Origin: Amycolatopsis arida
Lineage (GTDB): Bacteria; Actinomycetota; Actinomycetes; Mycobacteriales; Pseudonocardiaceae
Direction of reading: 5' to 3'
NCBI RefSeq assembly: GCF_900115565.1
Contig: NZ_FOWW01000003.1
Location: 310,001 to 374,000 of the forward strand
Length of the DNA stretch: 64,000 nucleotides
In this document: piece by piece, positions 46,779 to 54,456 of the stretch
How positions within the stretch are numbered: position 1 is the stretch's first letter
Layout: the number at the start of each line of letters is the position of its first letter
Program-made: the position numbers and the translations under genes
Notes under the pieces: model-generated
What the model saw: the letters and a program-made list of their open reading frames with translations, nothing else
Databases searched by the model: none
What the model was told of the DNA's origin: nothing

Positions 46779-46798
46779 CAGTACTGTGGCAGTACTGT
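46779..46798 (+). promoter_or_regulatory. Direct repeat of CAGTACTGT before the Uma2 gene
   Basis: CAGTACTGT at 46779-46787 and 46790-46798, one helical turn (11 bp) apart, each containing the palindrome CAGTACTG. The second copy holds TACTGT, a plausible -10, 35 bp before the ATG. A candidate promoter/operator. Confidence 0.4.
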
Positions 46799-46832
46799 CA
46801 CATAGCTGCCGTGAGGCGAGGAACGAACGACC

Positions 46833-47414
46833 ATGGCCATGCCCTTGCACCGCACCGGGCGGCTGATGACGCTGGACGAGTTCATCGCGCTTCCGGAGGA
46901 CAACTCCTACCGTTACGAGCTCCAGGAAGGCGTCCTCGTCGTGTCTCCTCGCGCCGTCCGGCGGCACCAGCGGGCCGTGCTGCGGCTGTCCCGTCAACTG
47001 CACGACCAGCTGCCGGCCGGGTGGGAGTGCCTGCCGGACATGGAGGTGGTGGTCCGCGCGGAAGACCCCGCCATCGTGCGGGTTCCCGACCTCGTGGTCA
47101 CCCGGGTCGACGGCCCTGAGGCTCGGCTGACGGCGGCGGACGTGCTCCTCGCGGTCGAGGTCATCTCGCCAGGCTCGCGCAACGTCGACACCCGGCTCAA
47201 ACCCTTCGAATACGCCGAGGCGGGTATCCCGCACTACTGGCTCGTCGACCTGGACCCACCCGCGCCGTCGATCACGGTCTTCCATAGTGGAGCGCCCGAC
47301 GAAGGCTACGTGGAGGAACCGGCACTCGCCGGTGAACTGGTCACCTCCGTGCCGTTCAGCCTGCGGATCGACATCCCCGCGCTGGTGGCCACCAGGGCCG
47401 AACCGGGTCAGTAG
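46833..47414 (+). CDS. Uma2-family (DUF820) putative endonuclease
   Basis: 193 residues. Typical Uma2 pattern of a PD-(D/E)xK-like fold: MTLDEFIALPEDNSYRYELQ then EGVLVVSPRAVRRHQRA, PDLVV (Asp near 89), VEVISPGSRNVDTRLKP (E-x-x-S motif with downstream Lys near 129) and YWLVDL. The catalytic acidic residues and Lys are conserved. Biological role of the family is unresolved. ATG at 46833. Such genes are often mobile and exist in many copies. Confidence 0.88.
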   Translation: MAMPLHRTGRLMTLDEFIALPEDNSYRYELQEGVLVVSPRAVRRHQRAVLRLSRQLHDQLPAGWECLPDMEVVVRAEDPAIVRVPDLVVTRVDGPEARLTAADVLLAVEVISPGSRNVDTRLKPFEYAEAGIPHYWLVDLDPPAPSITVFHSGAPDEGYVEEPALAGELVTSVPFSLRIDIPALVATRAEPGQ

Positions 47415-48580
47415 CCCTGGTAGCCGCCGCCGGCGGCCATGGACTTCAGGCCGGGGTGCCCGTCGAAGCCACCGTATCGGGAGAAGGTGTACCGCACGCC
47501 GGCGATGATGTTGTCCACCGGGTTGTAGATGTCGTCGTGGCCCGGCAGCTTGTGCGCCTGGAACGTCGGGTCGATGCACTGCATCAACCCCTTGGACGGA
47601 ATTCCCTTCGCGGCATTGGAATCCCAGAGGTTGATGGCGTGTGGATTCCCGCCGGATTCCTTCTCGATGATGGTCCAGATCTTCTGGATGTCGGCTTCGG
47701 TGACGGGGACGCCGTTGGCCTGCAGGATGCGAATGGCCTCGCGGATCCACTGCTCCACGTTGCCGGGCGGCGGGCCGCTGCTCGGCGGGCCACCGCTCGG
47801 GCCGAGGCCGCCCACCGCGCCGCCCCCACCCGGGGCACCGCCGCCACCACCACCGCCACCGCCTCCGCCTCCGCCGGAGACGGTCGGTGCCGCGCGGCCC
47901 TCGGAACCCACGTGGCTCACCGCGGCCGGCTCGGTGCCGCCGCCGGGCGGTTGGATCCCACAGAAGCCGTCGCCGTCGAGGTCGACCTTGATCCCGCCCA
48001 TCAACTTGGTGAGCTCGGCTTCCGCCTGCTCCAGCAGCTGCTCGACCTTCTTCTCGACGCCGTCTCGGACCTCCTTGATCTTCCGGTCGGCCTCCGCGCG
48101 GATGGCCGCGGGGTCGGGGCCGGCGTCCGGGTTGGAGCGGCGGGCCTCCTCCGCCGCGGCGATGTCTCGCTTGGCCTGCTCGTCGATGCCCTTGGCCTCG
48201 GTGTAGGCGTCCGACAGCGCCTTGTCGACCGACTCCTTCAGCTCCCGCAGGCACTCGGCCACGCCGTCCATCGACGTGGCCGCCTCGAGCAACGCGTCCC
48301 GGACGTCGTCGCCGGCCTTGGTGTAGCGGTCCATGTAGCCGATGAACGCGTCGGCCGCCTCGCCCTGCCACTTGCCCCGGACGCCCTCGACCGCGTCGCG
48401 CACCGCCCTGCCGCGGTCGCCCGCGCTGGTGGCGGCGGTGCGGAACTCGCCGGCGGCCTCGGTCGCCACCCCGCTGTTGATCTTCTCGACTCGGCCGTAC
48501 AGCCCGCCGAGCCGGTCGCCGCCCGGGCCGGGCAGCTTCGCGAGGTCGGCGATCGCGGTCGCCCCCGAGCTGTCGGTCAC
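47408..48580 (-). CDS. WXG-type type VII substrate with C-terminal lytic transglycosylase domain
   Basis: 390 residues. N-terminal helical region about 20-120 with the WXG motif in GKWQGEAADAF, a charged helix (about 130-200), DLDGDGFCG, a long Gly-rich linker (about 235-275), then an SLT/goose-lysozyme-type domain from about 285: IIEKESGGNPHAINLWDSNA has the catalytic Glu, followed by GLMQCIDPTF. No Sec signal is present, so export by type VII secretion to act on peptidoglycan is likely. GTG 48580 overlaps the stop of the small upstream gene (GTGA). Confidence 0.85.
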   Translation of the reverse strand: MTDSSGATAIADLAKLPGPGGDRLGGLYGRVEKINSGVATEAAGEFRTAATSAGDRGRAVRDAVEGVRGKWQGEAADAFIGYMDRYTKAGDDVRDALLEAATSMDGVAECLRELKESVDKALSDAYTEAKGIDEQAKRDIAAAEEARRSNPDAGPDPAAIRAEADRKIKEVRDGVEKKVEQLLEQAEAELTKLMGGIKVDLDGDGFCGIQPPGGGTEPAAVSHVGSEGRAAPTVSGGGGGGGGGGGGGAPGGGGAVGGLGPSGGPPSSGPPPGNVEQWIREAIRILQANGVPVTEADIQKIWTIIEKESGGNPHAINLWDSNAAKGIPSKGLMQCIDPTFQAHKLPGHDDIYNPVDNIIAGVRYTFSRYGGFDGHPGLKSMAAGGGYQGY

Positions 48581-48894
48581 CGTGCACCCTCTCGTGGCGT
48601 CACCGCAGCGCCGTACTCGTGCTCCTGGTCCTCGAGCCGCTGCGCGATCCGGTCCAGCGCCCTGGCGGCCTCGTTGAGCAGCATCTCTCCCCGGCTGAAC
48701 TGCTCGGACATCGAGCCGATGAACCCGCCGACGCCGGTGGACAGCTCCCGGGAGGCCGCCATCCCGCCGAACGCGGTGTCGTCGAGGTTCTTCGGAAGGC
48801 CGTCGGCGATCTGCCCCACGCCTCCCGCGTTGGCCTGCGCCGCCGACACCAGCGAGCGAATCGCGTCGATCTCGTACTTCGGCACGCCCGTCAT
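48577..48894 (-). CDS. WXG100/EspC-like small type VII protein
   Basis: 105 residues, mostly helical with a break near GVGGFIGSM; it lacks a clear WXG but has the size and hairpin shape of EspC/WXG100-like partners (AIRSLVSAAQANAGGVGQIA and ALDRIAQRLEDQEHEYGAAV). The stop overlaps the GTG of the transglycosylase substrate by 4 bp, indicating a co-secreted or chaperone pair. ATG at 48894. Divergent from the Ser/Thr kinase gene over 183 bp. Confidence 0.8.
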   Translation of the reverse strand: MTGVPKYEIDAIRSLVSAAQANAGGVGQIADGLPKNLDDTAFGGMAASRELSTGVGGFIGSMSEQFSRGEMLLNEAARALDRIAQRLEDQEHEYGAAVTPREGAR

Positions 48895-49077
48895 CCCCTT
48901 CGCACAGCACGGCTGTCGCCGAGTGGGACGCCGCCGGTGTACCGGCGGTTCCCCCGCGGATACTGTACGACTTCACCCATCCCCGCGGCGGGGTTTCCGG
49001 CCGTGGATGAAGCTTTCCCCGAATCGCCGACCCCGGCCACGCTCGGTAACATCCGTCACCGGGAAACGGGGGATCCG

Positions 49078-49989
49078 ATGAAGCCACTCGCACCGTCCGA
49101 TGCCGGGTACATCGGTCGCTACCGGTTGCTCGCCACGCTCGGCGAGGGCGGTATGGGGCGCGTTCTGCTCGGGGTCGCGCCGGACGGGCGGCTGGTCGCG
49201 ATCAAGCAGGTGCATCCGGGCTACGCGCACGACGGCACGTTCCGTGCCCGGTTCCGGCGCGAGGTGGAGGCGTCGCGGATGGTGGCGGGGGAGTACACCG
49301 CGGCGGTGGTGGACGCCGACCTGGACGCGGAGCTGCCGTGGCTGGCGTCGGTGTTCGTGGCCGGGCCGTCGCTGCGGCGGGCGGTGGCGGCCGCGGGATC
49401 GCTGCCGGTGGCGTCGGTGTGCGTGCTGGCCGCCGGACTCGCCGCGGCGCTCGCCGAGATCCACCGGGCGGGGCTCATCCATCGCGATCTCAAGCCGAGC
49501 AACGTGCTGCTGGCCGACGACGGGCCGCGGGTGATCGACTTCGGGATCGCCCGCGCCGTCGAGGGGCAGGTGGAGCTGACGATGGCCGGCACCGTGGTGG
49601 GGTCGCCCGGGTTCATGTCGCCGGAGCAGGCGGAGAGCCGGCCACTGTCGCCGGCCAGCGACGTGTTCTCGCTCGGCGCGCTGCTGGTCATGGCCGCCAC
49701 CGGGCGGAGCCCGTTCGTCGGGGCGTCCACGCCGCAGACGCTGTACAACGTGGTGCACGTCCACCCGGACCTGCACCGCGTGCCGCCGGAGGTGCGGCAC
49801 ATCGCCGAGCCGTGCCTGGCCAAGAATCCGGCGCACCGGCCGACGCCGGGCCAGATCCTCCGGTTCCTCCGGACCCGCCGGCACGGTTACGCCGCGTGGC
49901 CGCCGGCGGTGCAGGCCCTCATCGACGGCGAGCAGGCGGCGGTGCACGACGCCCTCGGCGTGCGGTTGCCGCCGTACGTGCGGCGCTAG
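49078..49989 (+). CDS. Soluble Hanks-type Ser/Thr protein kinase
   Basis: 303 residues, nearly all kinase domain: glycine loop LGEGGMGRVLLG (21-32), catalytic Lys43 in VAIKQ, Glu near 63, HRDLKPSN (Asp137), DFG (154-156), and the activation segment TVVGSPGFMSPEQAE. The tail after about 265 is short, with no membrane helix or PASTA domain, so it is cytosolic. ATG 49078 follows GGGGGATCCG. Divergent from the type VII pair and convergent (CTAG-sharing stops) with a membrane-protein gene, so it may control this island. Confidence 0.94.
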   Translation: MKPLAPSDAGYIGRYRLLATLGEGGMGRVLLGVAPDGRLVAIKQVHPGYAHDGTFRARFRREVEASRMVAGEYTAAVVDADLDAELPWLASVFVAGPSLRRAVAAAGSLPVASVCVLAAGLAAALAEIHRAGLIHRDLKPSNVLLADDGPRVIDFGIARAVEGQVELTMAGTVVGSPGFMSPEQAESRPLSPASDVFSLGALLVMAATGRSPFVGASTPQTLYNVVHVHPDLHRVPPEVRHIAEPCLAKNPAHRPTPGQILRFLRTRRHGYAAWPPAVQALIDGEQAAVHDALGVRLPPYVRR

Positions 49990-50954
49990 CCGCGCCGGGC
50001 GAGCTGGTCGAGCTCCTGGTAGGCGGCGAGGAAGTCGCCGATGTCGGCCTGCCGGCGGCGGCGGATCCGGGTCGCCTTGTAGCTCGCCAGGCCGGCGAGC
50101 AGGAGCAGCACCACCGGAATGCCGAGGATCACGTACGTGGAGCCCTCGTCCCACTCGGCCTTCCGCGTGGCGAAGAACGCGGCCAGCAGCACGCCGCCCA
50201 CGATGGTGTAGAAGGTGGCCAGCAACACCTGCCGGTTGAACCGCTTCTCCCAGAACCGATGCCGCTCCCGCACCCGATTCCACTCCGCGCTGGACAGCGG
50301 ATCGAACCCCCGCTCCCGCTGGATCTCCGCCGCCCGCGCCACCACGGCCGGCACCTTCCGTAACCGCGCCGGCGAATCCCCCTGCACGAACGAGATCCCC
50401 GGTCCCCGCAACACGGTCGTCCCCTGCCTGGTCAACCGCAGCCGCGGCCGGCTGCCGCCGTCCTCCAAGCCCGCGACCAGCCACCCTGCGGAGTTCACCG
50501 CCTGCTTGATCTCCGGCAGCTCGAGATCGGCGTACCGCTCGGTGTCCAGCAGGTAAGTCCCGTCCACGCCCAGGGTCGCACCGGCCAGCTCCTCGCGGAG
50601 GCGGAGGTGCGCGTCCGACCCCACGGCATCGGCCGGCGCGTACGTGAACCGCAGCAACCACTGCTTCCGACCGAGCTCCTCGCCGACATAACGCCACCCG
50701 TGCTTGCCCAGCGCCGCCCGCAACTCGCCGTCGGACAGCTCCTTGAACCGCATCCAGTCGATCTCCAGGTCGCGCCCACGCGCCGCCACCCGCACCCGCT
50801 CCAACCCCGCCAACTGCTTGCGCCGTCTTCTCTGCGGCACGCCGAGAAGGGTCCCGAAGAGCTTGACGAAGGGAGCGACCAGGAGCACGGCAATACCCAG
50901 GGTGGCCGGGATGATGAACCACAGGGCGATCTCTCGCGCGAGTTCCTCAGACAT
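49986..50954 (-). CDS. Membrane protein of the type VII-like island (1)
   Basis: 322 residues: one N-terminal helix (about 8-33), a soluble middle of about 200 residues (EIDWMRFKELSDGELRAALG, GTYLLDTERYADLELPEIKQ), and two C-terminal helices (about 247-268 and 280-300), ending in an acidic/Arg tail. Not recognised as a known family. ATG 50954 overlaps the upstream gene by 8 bp; the stop shares CTAG with the kinase gene. The upstream gene at 50947-51261 looks related in its middle part. Confidence 0.75.
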   Translation of the reverse strand: MSEELAREIALWFIIPATLGIAVLLVAPFVKLFGTLLGVPQRRRRKQLAGLERVRVAARGRDLEIDWMRFKELSDGELRAALGKHGWRYVGEELGRKQWLLRFTYAPADAVGSDAHLRLREELAGATLGVDGTYLLDTERYADLELPEIKQAVNSAGWLVAGLEDGGSRPRLRLTRQGTTVLRGPGISFVQGDSPARLRKVPAVVARAAEIQRERGFDPLSSAEWNRVRERHRFWEKRFNRQVLLATFYTIVGGVLLAAFFATRKAEWDEGSTYVILGIPVVLLLLAGLASYKATRIRRRRQADIGDFLAAYQELDQLARRG

Positions 50955-51261
50955 CGATCGACAGCTTCCGCTTCGGCTGCCGTGGGCGGGCGAACCGTGC
51001 CGTGGCAGCACCACCTCGGGTCCATCGGCCCCGGTAGGTGAACCCTTCGTCCTGGCCCAACTTCTTGATCATGTGCTCTGAGAGCGGGTAAGTGGACCAC
51101 AACAGCACGTCGACCTCGTCTCCGTTCACGCTGCGCCCGTAGAGCTGCTTGCGCACCTGCTCCGCCGCCGCCTCCACGCTCTGAAACCTCGACCGCAGAA
51201 AGCTGATGGCGAGCCACGCCACGAGCGCGGCCATCACGACGCTCCCGACAAGTACGATCAC
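50947..51261 (-). CDS. Small membrane protein of the type VII-like island (2)
   Basis: 104 residues: one membrane helix (about 3-22, VIVLVGSVVMAALVAWLAIS) and a soluble part with VDVLLWSTYPLSEHMIKKLG then QDEGFTYRGRWTRGGAATARF. The soluble part resembles the first half of the adjacent larger protein (KELSDGELRAALGKHGW), so they may have arisen by duplication. GTG at 51261 after GGAGGG. Function unknown. Confidence 0.7.
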   Translation of the reverse strand: MIVLVGSVVMAALVAWLAISFLRSRFQSVEAAAEQVRKQLYGRSVNGDEVDVLLWSTYPLSEHMIKKLGQDEGFTYRGRWTRGGAATARFARPRQPKRKLSIDV

Positions 51262-51277
51262 TTCGCCGTTCCCTCCA

Positions 51278-51958
51278 TCAGCCCAGACCGTCCAACCTCC
51301 GCGAGAGCGGGGAACCGCCCGGCGGGTCGAACGACACACTGTGAGCGAGGTCGTTCAGAATTCGCAAGTAACCGTCCCAGTCCGGCAGGTCCTGCGTGGA
51401 GACCGCGAGGATCGCGACGCGTCGGCGGTCGGGAAACGCGAACACGATCTGCGCCTGGCGCACCCGCTGTCGTCGGACGACGGGATAGCCGCCGGCCATT
51501 GGTGGCAGCTCAACGAGAACTTCTTCCCCGATGACCAGTGCCTCGCCGGCAGGGTACTCATTGAGCACGATCTCGCGTGGTTCGCCAGGTGAGGCCAGCC
51601 CACGAGCAACAGCCAGCAGCGGGCGATCGCCGTGCAGCTTCGCCTCCTTGACCAGGATACTGAATTGCCCTGCTGTCAACCGGGTCGGCTCGACTTCCGA
51701 CCGAGCCACACAGTTGGCGACGTACACGGCGCCTTCGCGCAGCAGTTTGCCCAAGACCAACTCCTGCACGAGCACCATCCGCAAGCGTTGCTCGTCGCTC
51801 AGGCCGCGCAAACCCGTGGCGAGCGACTCGTAGGTGCGCCGTATCCGCTGCCCCGGCTCCTCCTCGAGTGGGATCTCCCGGAGCTGCTCGGGCACGGTGA
51901 ACCGAAGCGGTATTCCGCTGGGTCGGGCCGCATCGTCCAGAACAGCCAGCCTGCTCAC
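51278..51958 (-). CDS. Hypothetical protein of the type VII-like island (3)
   Basis: 226 residues, no signal or membrane helix. N-terminal helical part (RRTYESLATGLRGLSDEQRL) and a beta-rich second half (VLIGEEVLVELPPMAGG is approximate by eye; VRQAQIVFAFPDRRRVAILA is clear). Not recognised; resembles co-encoded proteins that handle a larger substrate, such as immunity or chaperone proteins. GTG at 51958 overlaps the upstream substrate-like gene by 4 bp. Confidence 0.7.
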   Translation of the reverse strand: MSRLAVLDDAARPSGIPLRFTVPEQLREIPLEEEPGQRIRRTYESLATGLRGLSDEQRLRMVLVQELVLGKLLREGAVYVANCVARSEVEPTRLTAGQFSILVKEAKLHGDRPLLAVARGLASPGEPREIVLNEYPAGEALVIGEEVLVELPPMAGGYPVVRRQRVRQAQIVFAFPDRRRVAILAVSTQDLPDWDGYLRILNDLAHSVSFDPPGGSPLSRRLDGLG

Positions 51959-53262
51959 GGGATCATCTTCCCTTTCAGCACGTGGTCACTGATCCCGGAA
52001 ATGGTGCCGAGAACGCCGCCGGCCACGGTGGTGGCATCCTTCGCCGCGGTGGCCTCCGGACCGCTGTCCGCCAACGCGATGCCCTGTGGGATCTGGAGGG
52101 ACACATTCGCACCGCCTTCGAGCGCCTTCGCGACATTCGCGGTCATCGCCGACATCTCAGCGGTGTCGATCAGTGGGTTCGCGCCCATGGCCTTCTGCGC
52201 CACCCACTGTGCTGCCATGCTCGGTTTGGCCATGTCGTCTCCGAAGACCTTGGCGCCCGTGTAGATGGCCTCGCTGGCGGTCTCGGCCATCCCGGACAGC
52301 CCTACCCTGGTGACGTCGATCGTCTTCTCCGCTCCGGAAGCAACCCGCATCGCGGTAGCTACTCCGTCGGTCGCGGCGCCGAGGCCGGGCACGAGGCCCA
52401 CGAGGTCACCGCCGAGCTCGGCCCAGGCCATGGGGTCGTCCCATTTGCCCTCGACGATCATCTCCGTGCCGTGGGCGGCCAGGGCCAGCGCGCCGGTGCC
52501 GAGGGCGATCGGGGCCATGATGGGGGTCAGCACCGGGATGAACGCCAGCACGCCGGCGATCGCCGAGACGATGCCGGCGATGTCGCCCAGGTTCTCCGCC
52601 AGCCACTCGCCCGCGTCGTTGACGAAGTCACCGATGTCGTCGAAGAGGCCGGAGTCCGGGGCGCCGCCGGCGGCCTCGTTCAGCGCCTCCGCGCAGATCC
52701 GCGCGTCGTCCTCCCAGCGGTGCCGCAGGTTCTCCGCCTCCCGGCGGAGGTCCTCCACATTGGCCCACGCGGCACCCGCGGCGCGGTTGGCGTCGGCCGC
52801 CGCCGTGGCGTTGGCCTGCGCCCGCCGCTCCGCCGCCTGAGCCGCGGCGGGATCGTTGGCGTCGTAGGCGATCGGCCGGTTGGCCACCGCGCTCGCCTGC
52901 CGGGCGGCCACGTCGGCCTGCTCGGCGGCGGCGATCGCCTTCCGCGCCCGCTCCTCCAGCTCACGGGCCCGCCGCTGGTGCGCCTCCAGCCGGTCGGCCC
53001 AGATGGACAGCGCACTGCCGGCCGACGTCATCGAGTCACGAGCGCCCTCGAGGAAGCCGGGCAGCTCACCGAGCTTCTCGACGAACGCGGTGGCCGCGTC
53101 GCCCGTCCAAACATCCCTTTTGTCCTGAATGGACCTGAGTACGTCGTACGCCTCGCCGGCGTACCGGCCGGTGCCGCTCAGCTCCGTGGCGATCTCCCGA
53201 ACCCGACCGACGTCGCCGCGCGCCGGGTCGAAGCCGAGCGCCGGGAAGTCCGCGTCGCTCAC
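51955..53262 (-). CDS. Large WXG-containing type VII substrate-like protein
   Basis: 435 residues. N-terminal helical region with WTG in KRDVWTGDAATAFVEKLG (near 50), a long Ala-rich coiled coil (about 95-215), a hydrophobic segment (about 260-300, DIAGIVSAIAGVLAFIPVLT) and a C-terminal part with GLVPGLGAATDGVATAMRVA. This is the layout of LXG/WXG substrates with membrane-active middle domains; the short C-terminal domain is not a toxin I recognise. GTG 53262 overlaps the small WXG gene stop (GTGA). Confidence 0.8.
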   Translation of the reverse strand: MSDADFPALGFDPARGDVGRVREIATELSGTGRYAGEAYDVLRSIQDKRDVWTGDAATAFVEKLGELPGFLEGARDSMTSAGSALSIWADRLEAHQRRARELEERARKAIAAAEQADVAARQASAVANRPIAYDANDPAAAQAAERRAQANATAAADANRAAGAAWANVEDLRREAENLRHRWEDDARICAEALNEAAGGAPDSGLFDDIGDFVNDAGEWLAENLGDIAGIVSAIAGVLAFIPVLTPIMAPIALGTGALALAAHGTEMIVEGKWDDPMAWAELGGDLVGLVPGLGAATDGVATAMRVASGAEKTIDVTRVGLSGMAETASEAIYTGAKVFGDDMAKPSMAAQWVAQKAMGANPLIDTAEMSAMTANVAKALEGGANVSLQIPQGIALADSGPEATAAKDATTVAGGVLGTISGISDHVLKGKMIP

Positions 53263-53579
53263 CGAGCGTTCCCTTCCGCGACCAGCGCGTCGGCCATCTT
53301 CCGCAGGTTCTGCCGCAACGCCTCCTCCAACTCGGCGTAGGCGTTCTTCGCCTCGATCAACCCACCCTTGATTCCTTCGACCGCCTCGCGCAGCTCCTCC
53401 AGGCCGCCCGACCAGTCGTCCCGGAAGTCGGCGCACGCCTCGTCCAGCACGTCCGGTCCGAGGTCCTCCGGTCCGAGGTCAGCGAGTCGTTTCGTCGCCG
53501 TGTCGATGTTCTCCCCGGTGCGGTCCAGATCCTTGCCGAGCGCGTCCAATCCACCGATGTCCACAGTGAAGTCAGGCAC
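53259..53579 (-). CDS. WXG100-family small protein
   Basis: 106 residues forming two helices around the WXG motif (DFRDDWSGGLEELREAVEG near 55-73). ESAT-6-like partner that would pair with the large substrate encoded by the overlapping next gene. GTG 53579 was preferred because the upstream ATG at 53606 has no ribosome site. Confidence 0.82.
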   Translation of the reverse strand: MPDFTVDIGGLDALGKDLDRTGENIDTATKRLADLGPEDLGPDVLDEACADFRDDWSGGLEELREAVEGIKGGLIEAKNAYAELEEALRQNLRKMADALVAEGNAR

Positions 53580-53682
53580 GATCCTGCCCCTCCCCTTGGC
53601 ATTCACTGCACGTCATCGGGACGGTACCAACCGGAGCCGGATCGAGGAGTCGGGTTCGCCGAACATCCGACGAAAGGCGGGC

Positions 53683-54456
53683 TCAGCGCTCGTCGAGCAG
53701 CTCCCACACCCGCTGGGCGAGCAGGTGGTTGTCCGCCGGGGTGATGGTCGCCCACTCGTCGCCGTCGGGGGAACGCTCCACGGCGAACAGGTACCGGCCC
53801 GCGTCGGTGTCGTGGAAGGCCACCACCCGCTCGGCCCGCCGGGTCTGCCCGCTTCGCGGCTGCCGCTCCACGCCGACCTGCCCGCGGGCCACCATGCCGA
53901 CCAGCATCCCGGCCAGCTCCTGCGCCTGCCACAGCACGACGCCACGGTCCTCCAGGGCGGTGACCAGCGCTTTCGCGTCACCGCGGGCCTCGGCGTCGGC
54001 CGCGCGCAACACGCCGTACGGCACGCTCACCGACTGCCCCACCCCGGCCGGCAGCTCACCGGCCACGGACACCGCCGCCTCCGGCAGCGCGCTGTCCCGC
54101 GCCGGAATGAGCCACACCTCGTCCCCGTCCACGACGCCGAGCAGCGCCTCCCTGCCCACACTCACGGCGAGGCCCCTGATCTCCCGGTCGGCCCACACCC
54201 ACACGTCGATCCCGACCAGCGGGTGGGCGAACAGGTTCAGCATGTCCACCACCTCGGCGGACGCCTTCCGCCCCCGGGCGAGGCCGCGGTCGGCCAGCGA
54301 CCGCCACGCCCGCTCCACCAGCGCGGCCCGCTCGCTGTGCGTGACACCCGGGCTGAGCACGTCCAGCGCGGGATGTCGCTCGGGCAACCGCTCGACCTCC
54401 CAGAGCATGTCGAACTCGAGTGCGGACAGCACGAGGCTGCCGTGCGGTGCGCCCAT
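53683..54456 (-). CDS. espG: EspG-family type VII secretion chaperone
   Basis: 257 residues matching the EspG pattern: LSALEFDMLWEVERLPERHP at the N-terminus, a central WADREIRGLAVSVGREALL and VVAFHDTDAGRYLF near the C-terminus. In mycobacteria EspG binds PE-PPE pairs and delivers them to the ESX channel. The ATG at 54456 overlaps the PPE-like gene stop by ATGA, the expected client-chaperone order. Confidence 0.88.
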   Translation of the reverse strand: MGAPHGSLVLSALEFDMLWEVERLPERHPALDVLSPGVTHSERAALVERAWRSLADRGLARGRKASAEVVDMLNLFAHPLVGIDVWVWADREIRGLAVSVGREALLGVVDGDEVWLIPARDSALPEAAVSVAGELPAGVGQSVSVPYGVLRAADAEARGDAKALVTALEDRGVVLWQAQELAGMLVGMVARGQVGVERQPRSGQTRRAERVVAFHDTDAGRYLFAVERSPDGDEWATITPADNHLLAQRVWELLDER

